Assembly: GCF_000143415.4 (NCBI RefSeq)
Contig: NW_003314315.1
Location: 248,001 to 312,000 of the forward strand
Direction of reading: 5' to 3'
Length of the DNA stretch: 64,000 bases
Source of the DNA: Selaginella moellendorffii
Taxonomy: Eukaryota > Streptophyta > Lycopodiopsida > Selaginellales > Selaginellaceae
Below, in pieces: positions 57,501-64,000 of the stretch. Position 1 is the stretch's first letter; every line of letters starts with the position of its first letter. The position numbers were made by a program, and so were the translations under genes. A model generated the notes under the pieces. It was given only the letters and a program-made list of their open reading frames with translations. It was not told the origin of the DNA and ran no database searches.

Positions 57501-58799
57501 TGGAACAAAATGCAGTGAGTTCTTTTTCAGACACCCGAAGTATGTCCCAGCGGATGCGAGGAGTCCCTGTATGCAAGCGTTCTTGCTCTACGTGAAAGAC
57601 GTCTTGACGTCGACGAAGCCCTCGTGGAGAACGTGAAACTTCTAGACAGTAAGATCTTTCTTGTGTTTACGTTTCGCTTTGCTAACATCGGTGCGCCACA
57701 GGCATGCAAAGAGAGAAAGAGACGAAGTTGAAGAAGAAGAAAGGAATAGACGTTGCTCTCGAGACAATCAAACGCGAGCTAGGGGAGTTTCAGAAACAGA
57801 AGCAGACTGCCTTGAATCAGATCGACGTCGCAGTCACACTTTACATGCATCAAGTTAGTATTCTCCCCTTATCGTTGATTTCCAGCTTACTGGCGTGCCA
57901 CAGGTCGAGTACATCGAAAATGCCGCGATTCCCAAAGACCTGTCCGGTGGCCTCGTCTTTACAAACGCCTCGTTGAAGCAACTGAGAGCGACGATTGAGA
58001 GGCATGTAGCCGAGAAGGCGGCACTGAGGAGATTGCAAAAGGACCTGCGAAAGGAGTACGCGGCACTGGTCCGTGAACGAAAAGCTGAGGAAGAAAACAC
58101 TACTGATACGGAGCAAAGAGTCATTGACGTGCAAATGCTCAGATTTGGACAGGTTTGCCAAGCTTTTCCATTTTTTTTTCTTTTCCTCGCTGGTGTTTGC
58201 TCATTGGTATTTCCAGGTGATTGACCTCTCCGTTGTGGAGCTTATACGTGTCAGGAGGGACACTTTAGAGCTTAAGGATAGAGTCAAGCAGCAAGAAGCA
58301 GAGTACAGTGCCGAGCTTGGCGAGTTGAGCCGCAATTTGGACGATGCCACTGACGAGCTTGCACGTAAGCTCTAGCTTTGTCCATCTAGCTTGAATTTCT
58401 TTCCTTCTCTTTTCCTGGAACAAACAGGTGCTATGCGAGAAAACTCAGCCTCGCTCTACACAATAGCGGATCTTCAGGAGAAACGAAATGCCATTGAAGC
58501 GGCAAGTCACAGACTGTTCCCTCTCGCTGCTAAGTTTTTCTCACGGTTGTCTCTCGCAGAGCATGAAAATCAAAGCGAGAGCCACATTCCGAGACCCGCT
58601 GATCGAAAAGCGTCGGGACGCAGCAGAGCAAGAGCGATTGCGCCAGGTACTCACAAATCTAAGAAAAAGAAAAAAGAAAAATACTCAGGAAGAAAACTCT
58701 CGGCTTGTACAGATTGTCGTCCGGAACGCTCAAGTCATGGACAGCCTCGAAGCCCAATTAAACTACGTCCACAACAACATCGAATCAATCTTCCCATAG
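51536..58799 (+). CDS. CFAP44: Cilia- and flagella-associated protein 44 (WD-repeat, coiled-coil)
   Basis: Thirty-nine small exons join in frame to give about 1,722 aa; first exons 51536-51631, 51697-51807, 51868-51993, 52042-52113, 52173-52268; last exons 58428-58501, 58560-58646, 58689-58799. The N-terminal half carries WD repeats with typical CFAP44 wording: IGAVAIHPTKKYFAVCEKG, YDYPSLVYTKVLKDGTERL, YPDYWLTVWDWHNE, LRAKAFSQEVFNVSF and GSDGYIRFWDFGT. A Glu/Gly-rich insert (53991-54200) and KKKKKKK run precede EFSSSFQARALLYT. The C-terminal half is coiled coil with VCPSGCEESLYASVLALRERRLD. CFAP44 tethers the inner-arm dynein f (I1) motor head in motile axonemes, so this gene implies swimming sperm. 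Intron 37 (58502-58559) starts with GC. The last 105 bp before CYP98A's stop are shared. Confidence 0.93.
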
Positions 58800-58904
58800 C
58801 AAACGAGCTCGGCTTGATTGTTTGATTGTCTTTCGAAGGCTTATACAACAACAAAAAGGCTTATAAGTAGCACACGTATATCAACGACTCACCCGGACAG
58901 AAGT

Positions 58905-60631
58905 TCACTCGTAAAGCTTCTCGGCAAGGCGCGGCGTCGCGACAGCTTGGACAGGATTCGCCATGAACGTCACAACACCCGGACGCTCCGTGAGGTCGAT
59001 CTTCTCGGGCTTCACTCCCGGCGGTGGTGCCCAGGAGAATTGGTGGAGAAGCCGAGCAACCATGAGCTGGACCATGTTGAGGCCGAGCTGAGCTCCCGGA
59101 CAGATCCTCCGGCCAGCGCCGAAAGGTAGGAGCCTGTAGTCGTGGCCTTTGATATCAACGTCCTCTTCCAGGAACCGCTCGGGGCGAAACACCGACGCTC
59201 GCTTCCACACCTTGGGGTCTCGCCCGATCGCGTAAACGTTGACGTGAACGATGGTCCCCTTGGGGATGTCGTAGCCTCCGATCTTGACGCGGGTGGTGGC
59301 CTTGTGTGGGAGCATGAGCGGCGTCGTTGGGTGGAGCCGGAGTGCCTCTTTAACGATGCTCTGGAGGTATGGCAGCTGCTGGACGTCCACCTCGGTGATG
59401 ATCCGCTCCTTTCCGATCACTCGGTCCATCTCCTCGTGAGCTTTCTCCTGGACTTTCGGGTGCTTGATGATCTCGGCCATCGCCCACTCGGCTGATATGG
59501 CCGTGGTGTCCATCCCCGCGGTGATCATGTCCTGGAAATCCACGAAGAACAGACTGTCAACTTTCGAGCTCCAAGTTCTAGCGAGAAAGATCTCTCGGAG
59601 AAGGAACTCACCCAAAGGAGGCCGATCACGGTGGTCTCGCTGAGACCATACTGGTCCTTGAGATTGAGCAGCGCGTCCACGAAGTGTTCCTGGCTCGTTC
59701 CACTCTTCTTCTTCTCCAGCGCGTGCTCTTCCATGATCTCCTTGGTGAGGCTGTCTCTCCTGGCGCCGTGCTTGGCGAATTCCTCCTCCTGGAGTGGGAA
59801 CATCCAGCGGATGAAGGAGATGTGCTCCGCCATGGTGAGCGACGCCCCGAGCTTCATCCCCTGCGAGATGATCGCCTTAAACTCCACGCCCTGCGGCAGC
59901 ATCTCTCCATTCTCGTCCACGAACCTCTTCCCGAAGACGATCCTCGTGATGTTGTTGAACGCCACCGCCGAGACGTAGTTCTTCACGGTCACCGCCGCGC
60001 CACCATTGTTCTTCACGTCCTGGAAGATGGACTTCACCATAGCGCCCACTTCCTCCTCGCGGATCCATCGCAGGGACTCGAGTCTCTTGGGCGTGAAGAG
60101 CTCCAGCGTACACAGCTTCCTCACCTTCACGAATCCATCACCATTGTCAGCGAAGAAGGAAGAAAGAAATTCTAGAGTTCTCACAACCCTTCTCACCTTG
60201 ACATAGTGGTCGCCATAGTCGGCCCAGATGAGATCCTGGCCGTTCCTGGAGAACCTAGCGGCAGCGCGCGTGAGCGGCCGCGATGCGAGCTCCTTGTCCT
60301 TCTCCTTGAGCACCTCCTTGGCGAGCTCGGCATTGGAAATTACCACATTGAGATTCGTCCCCATCCACACTGACATGATCGGCCCGTGCTTCTCCGCCCA
60401 GTCCATGAAGCATCGAAATCTCACCGGCGACACGCGATGGAGGCTCCCGATGATCGGCCATGGCTTTGGCCCCGGCGGTAGCCGCGGCCTCGAGAGGAGC
60501 TTGAATGTAAGGTAGACCAAGAACAAACCCACGGGAATCGTCCAAGTCGAGTAGCGATGGCCGTGATCCGGCGGCACGAACTCCGTGTAGTGGTGATGGT
60601 GGTGGTGATACGCTTCCGCCGAGGGATCCAT
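58905..60631 (-). CDS. CYP98A: Cytochrome P450 CYP98A, p-coumaroyl ester 3'-hydroxylase
   Basis: Three exons: 60631-60188, 60115-59612, 59531-58905, coding 524 aa. The N-terminus has a His run (YHHHHHHY) before the membrane anchor and the [14 protein letters not shown] hinge. Further marks are the I-helix [20 protein letters not shown]-equivalent [28 protein letters not shown] and haem loop [13 protein letters not shown]; it ends [11 protein letters not shown]. The phrase [19 protein letters not shown] fixes the first splice. CYP98A hydroxylates p-coumaroyl shikimate/quinate at the 3' position on the way to G-type lignin and other phenolics. The AAACCCTA telobox at 60671-60678 is 40 bp upstream. 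Confidence 0.95.
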
Positions 60632-60797
60632 AGCCAGAGCTCTGCAGTGAATCTAAAGCAAAGAGCGCATAAACCCTAGAAACTCGATCTAACGGTCTTA
60701 AAAGGCCCACGTGGATAGCGCGTGGCGTTAGGTGTGGAATGGAAGGTAAAGGTCTTTTTATAAATTTAAAGCCTTGACTTTGGCGGGAAAAGATATT

Positions 60798-62500
60798 TTA
60801 GGGCAGCTTCAATGCGTTGGAGGAGGAGATCAAGAACGCGGCACGCCGCTCGCGTCCCTCGATTCTCTTCGCCGTGGATCTCACAGGCGTCCTCCGTGCG
60901 ATGGCGTCTCCTTTTCTTGCAATCTGGGCGAGCTCCGCCGCTTCGTCGAGCAGCTTCACCCGGCCCAGGGCATCAATCAGGCAGTGGAGATGCTCTGGCA
61001 GCCGCTCCAGGTGGAAATCCATGGCCATGGAGCGGAAGAGATCGATCGCGTCTTGGATTTTCCCGGCATGGCCACATCCGGTGAGCATCGCGAGGATCGT
61101 CACGCCGTCGGGATCACTGCCGCGCAGTAGCATCTCGCGAGATATTTCGATATCTCGCTCGCAGTTCCCGCTCTGCGCGATCGCGGTGATCAAGACGTTC
61201 CATGACATGGAGTCCAGCTCTTGCCCCGAATCGATGATGTTCCTGGCACTGTCCAGCAGACCATTGTGCGCGTAAGTGCTCGCCATCGCATTCCAGGTGA
61301 GAATATTTCGCTCTGGAATCTGTGTGAAGCTCACGATCGCTTCCTCTATCAGGCCGTTCTGCCCGCACGCAACGATCATCAAGTTCCACGACAAGAGATC
61401 CCTCCCAGGAATTCTGTGGATCACGGCTCTGACCTCTTCGATCGACTGTCCCCGGTGAGCAAACGCCGAGAGCAGCCAGCTCCAAGACGCTGTCTCATCG
61501 CATCAAACTGGAGCTTGCCGTCCTCGACGGATCCAGCTCGAGCAAAGGCTCTCAACATCAGATCTCAGAAACCAGGCTCATCTGACAACGATCTCGTGGG
61601 CGGCTGGGCATCGCATCTCGAGTAGGCGGCAATCATTGCGTTCCAGGATCTGGCGAAAGAAGATTTTCTGGGTGTTCTTCACATCGCCGCTCTCGGGCAT
61701 AGGCCTGGATCATCGCGGTGAGCACGACGAGATCGTGCTGCGGCATCCTCTCCACAACCTCTCGGGCCAGCAGGCGCGAGCAGGAACTCACCAGCGCGGT
61801 CCAGGACACGGCATCTCGCTGAGGAGCAGCGTCGAAGGTCTGTTTCGATCGATCATCCTGGCTGCTAACCGAGATCATCGTGTTCCAGGACACTTGATCC
61901 CACATTGGCATCGCCACGAAGATCTCTCGCGCCTCGTTGCCATCGCAATCTCTAGCCGCGAGTAGCAACAGCGCGTTCCAAGAGAATCCATGTCTCTTGG
62001 GCATGGCCAAGAACAAGCTCCTCCCCTCGCAAAGATCCCCCCTCTGGGCATATGCCTGGAACATCAAGTTCCACGTTACTAGGCTCTTACAGCACCAGAG
62101 ATTCCGGAATACGTCCAGCTTGGCAGTACGCCCCAAATGATCCTTGTCCACGTGTTGGCATCTCGCTGTGCATTTAGAGCACATTCCAAATTCCCTGCCT
62201 GGGGATATGCGTGGAGGACGGTGTTCCAGGCGCAAGGCATCTTCTCAAAAACTTCCATGGCATCCCCAAGATTCCCAAGAGATACAATCTTGGCGGGGCA
62301 TATTCTCCAGGATTCTGGCATATGCCCGTTGTGGGCATATGCCGCGACAGTGATATTCCGTGATATTCGATAGTGTAGGGCAGGGAGACGTTCCTACAGT
62401 CTCCCGAGCTTACCGTACATTTCAACGAGCGCGTTGGAGAGGAATGTATTGTCTCTGAGCTCTGGAGTGGAGAAAATCTCCTCATGAATCGCCGATGGAG
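60798..62500 (-). pseudogene. Broken PPR gene (PLS type)
   Basis: Repeat phrases occur in order on the minus strand but in several frames: WNTVLHAYPQAGNLE (about 62240), SLVTWNLMFQAYAQRGDLCE and DQVSWNTMISV (62235-61633), a frameshifted KLQFDAMRQR / SWSWLLSAFAHRG join near 61490, then an open frame to 60798 with RDLLSWNLMIVACGQNGL, RNILTWNAMASTYAHNGLL, SDPDGVTILAMLTGCGHAGK and a last PPR unit. No E or DYW motif completes the end. At least three frameshifts and stops make a working protein unlikely. A spliced gene cannot fully be excluded, but PPR genes of this type are usually intronless. Confidence 0.75.
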
Positions 62501-62660
62501 AGGAGAAATCTCTAGATATATATTTTTTATTTTAAACATTTACCTTGTTTACGTGCACGCAGTAATATTCCAACAATATTCCGACAGCCATACTTTTACT
62601 TGAATGTCCACTTAGGGTTCTAGAATATTTTCAAACAAGAAGTAGAGAGAGAGAGGGACG

Positions 62661-63997
62661 ATGGAGCGCAAGATTTCGATCGCCGACACAATTCTCAAGG
62701 ACGATCCCTCGAATGCAAAGGCGATCCTCTCAAAGGCACGCTCGCTGAGCTTGGAGAGTACCGGCTCGCCCTGGCCACTCTTGATGAGGCGCCATCGATG
62801 GACCAGATCCAAGAACTCCAGGCGGCCGCTCGAGAATGGGACAGGCAGAGCACAGTCGGACGCTTCGATCTATCGGCCTATATTCTCAGCGGATGCCAGG
62901 ACGATGTCAAGCTTGGGAATTTCGTTGGTCCAGGGACGATCGTGAGCGTGCCGGGCAAGGGTCGCGGATTCATTGCCACCGAGGACGTGGAGGCCGGCCA
63001 GATTCTCCTCTGCGAGAACCCCATCGTCTTCAGGTATGTAGTTTCGATCGATTTTGCGCCCGATCCGGCCAAAGACTGATTCTTTCTTTCTCCCGCCGAT
63101 CCGCGCGGCAGCTATGGATCGTTCGACATGAACCAGCTCAAGGCGTCGCTCCACGAGGCGGCAAAATCTCCCAAATTGATGACGAAGCTCATGGCTATGG
63201 AGGGCACCACGATCCCAGCGATGGCTATCTTCACGCCCAACTCAGGTGTGGTGGATCTTGGCAGCGCCAAGCCGATCGCACTCCAGCGGCTTATGAAGAT
63301 CGTAGTCGACAAGATCACCTGGGGACATCTCTACTGCGCGCGCAACGGGATGCTTCGTCCACAGGCATTCTATGGCCTCTGGCCGCTGCTCGCCTTCGTC
63401 AACCATTCGTGCTCCTACAATGCCTCGATCGCCTTGGTTGGCCAGGCAATGTTCCTCGTCGCCAGCACCAGGATCCGGCGTGGGGAGGAGATCGTCTTCT
63501 CGTACGTTGATCCGTGCCAGCCATACTTCAATCGCCACAATGTGCTCGGCTTCCAGTGTAGCTGCCGCCGCTGCTTGCTAGAGCTCCAGCGCCCCGCCAT
63601 CACCAAGCTCAAGGCTAAGTTCACACAAGCCTGCCAACACTACGAGTCTGGAGAACGCAGCAGTCTTGCGGCCATGGCCAACGACGCCAAGAAGTTGGCG
63701 AGAAAGGAGGGAGATAAGCTCGCCAAGGCATGGATTCGCACCATCTTCTGGGTGTGCTACCGCGTCAACCTCGGCCAGGAAAAGGCTGCCATCTCCTTCG
63801 ATGATGCCTGGGAGCTCCACCGGGAATGCACTCCCGGCCAACTCGGCCAGCTCTCTTTCATCGTCAAGCGTCAACGCCGCGCCTGTGAGCCGATCAACAA
63901 GTTTGATGTTCTGAGAGCCTTCTCTCTAGGATTCCCGGTCGTAGCTGTCGAGGACGAGGCTGTGGCTGCAGCCATCCTTGACTTAGTTCTCGCATAA
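62661..63997 (+). CDS. SET-domain (SMYD/TPR-type) protein methyltransferase with N-terminal frameshift
   Basis: The frame from the ATG at 62661 begins with a TPR-like helix (DDPSNAKAILSKARSLSL) but leaves the good frame near 62748-62752; the matching continuation (GEYRLALATLDEA, then MDQIQELQAA) is in another frame, as if one base were lost. From the internal ATG at 62798 two exons, 62798-63033 and 63112-63997, give 373 aa. These have the SET parts: VSVPGKGRGFIATEDVEAGQ, FVNHSCSYNASI, GEEIVFSYVDPC and post-SET-like FQCSCRRC. SMYD-type enzymes methylate lysines on histones or other proteins. Either translation starts at 62798 or the gene is newly damaged. Confidence 0.75.
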
Positions 63998-64000
63998 CGG

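Overview
The window is nuclear DNA of a land plant, most likely a lycophyte close to Selaginella moellendorffii. Genes are compact, with introns usually of 50-80 bp, and are packed into GC-rich islands separated by AT-rich stretches. Plant-only families occur together: LRR receptor kinase, CYP98A, CYP704-like P450s, E-type PPR proteins and a PB1-Raf kinase. A full axonemal gene (CFAP44) shows that the plant makes swimming sperm, and Bowman-Birk inhibitor genes are present. The species is inferred; no search was run.

Layout. 1-1750: 3' part of an RPK2-like LRR receptor kinase cut by the window edge. 3906-11263: two complete CYP704-like P450 genes in tail-to-tail inverted orientation, with a decayed SWIM-finger (MULE-like) transposase in the 3.6 kb spacer. 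11943-20880: a single-copy gene island with a PB1-Raf kinase (minus), AP-4 sigma subunit, ARID plus alpha-crystallin-fold protein and Aurora kinase. 20881-24260: AT-rich, no gene seen. 24261-30971: ARIADNE-type RBR ubiquitin ligase, phospholipid scramblase-like protein (minus), two tRNA-Asp genes (minus) and an intronless E-type PPR gene. 30937-45050: accessory region with two Bowman-Birk inhibitor genes inside a duplicated segment of about 1.6-1.9 kb, each with foldback sequences upstream, a decayed Ty3/gypsy element between them, a dead UDP-glycosyltransferase and a PPR fragment. 45051-60631: second dense island with an HN1-like protein, a DUF4057-like protein, an LYR-motif protein and KAE1 (all minus), VAS1/ISS1-type aminotransferase and the 39-exon CFAP44 gene (plus), and CYP98A (minus). 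60798-62500: broken PPR gene. 62661-63997: SET-domain methyltransferase with an N-terminal frameshift.

How the genes relate. The two islands hold mostly housekeeping genes (vesicle traffic, mitosis, chromatin, tRNA t6A, auxin/ethylene precursor balance, phenylpropanoids, cilia). Many share short 5' regions or lie tail to tail about 100-300 bp apart, and several carry telobox-like motifs (AAACCCTA) near their 5' ends. Coordinates of spliced genes are coding spans; exon lists, derived by hand from splice signals and reading-frame continuity, are in each entry. The most interesting accessory feature is the duplicated inhibitor locus, where one copy has lost the expected residue at one of its two reactive sites.
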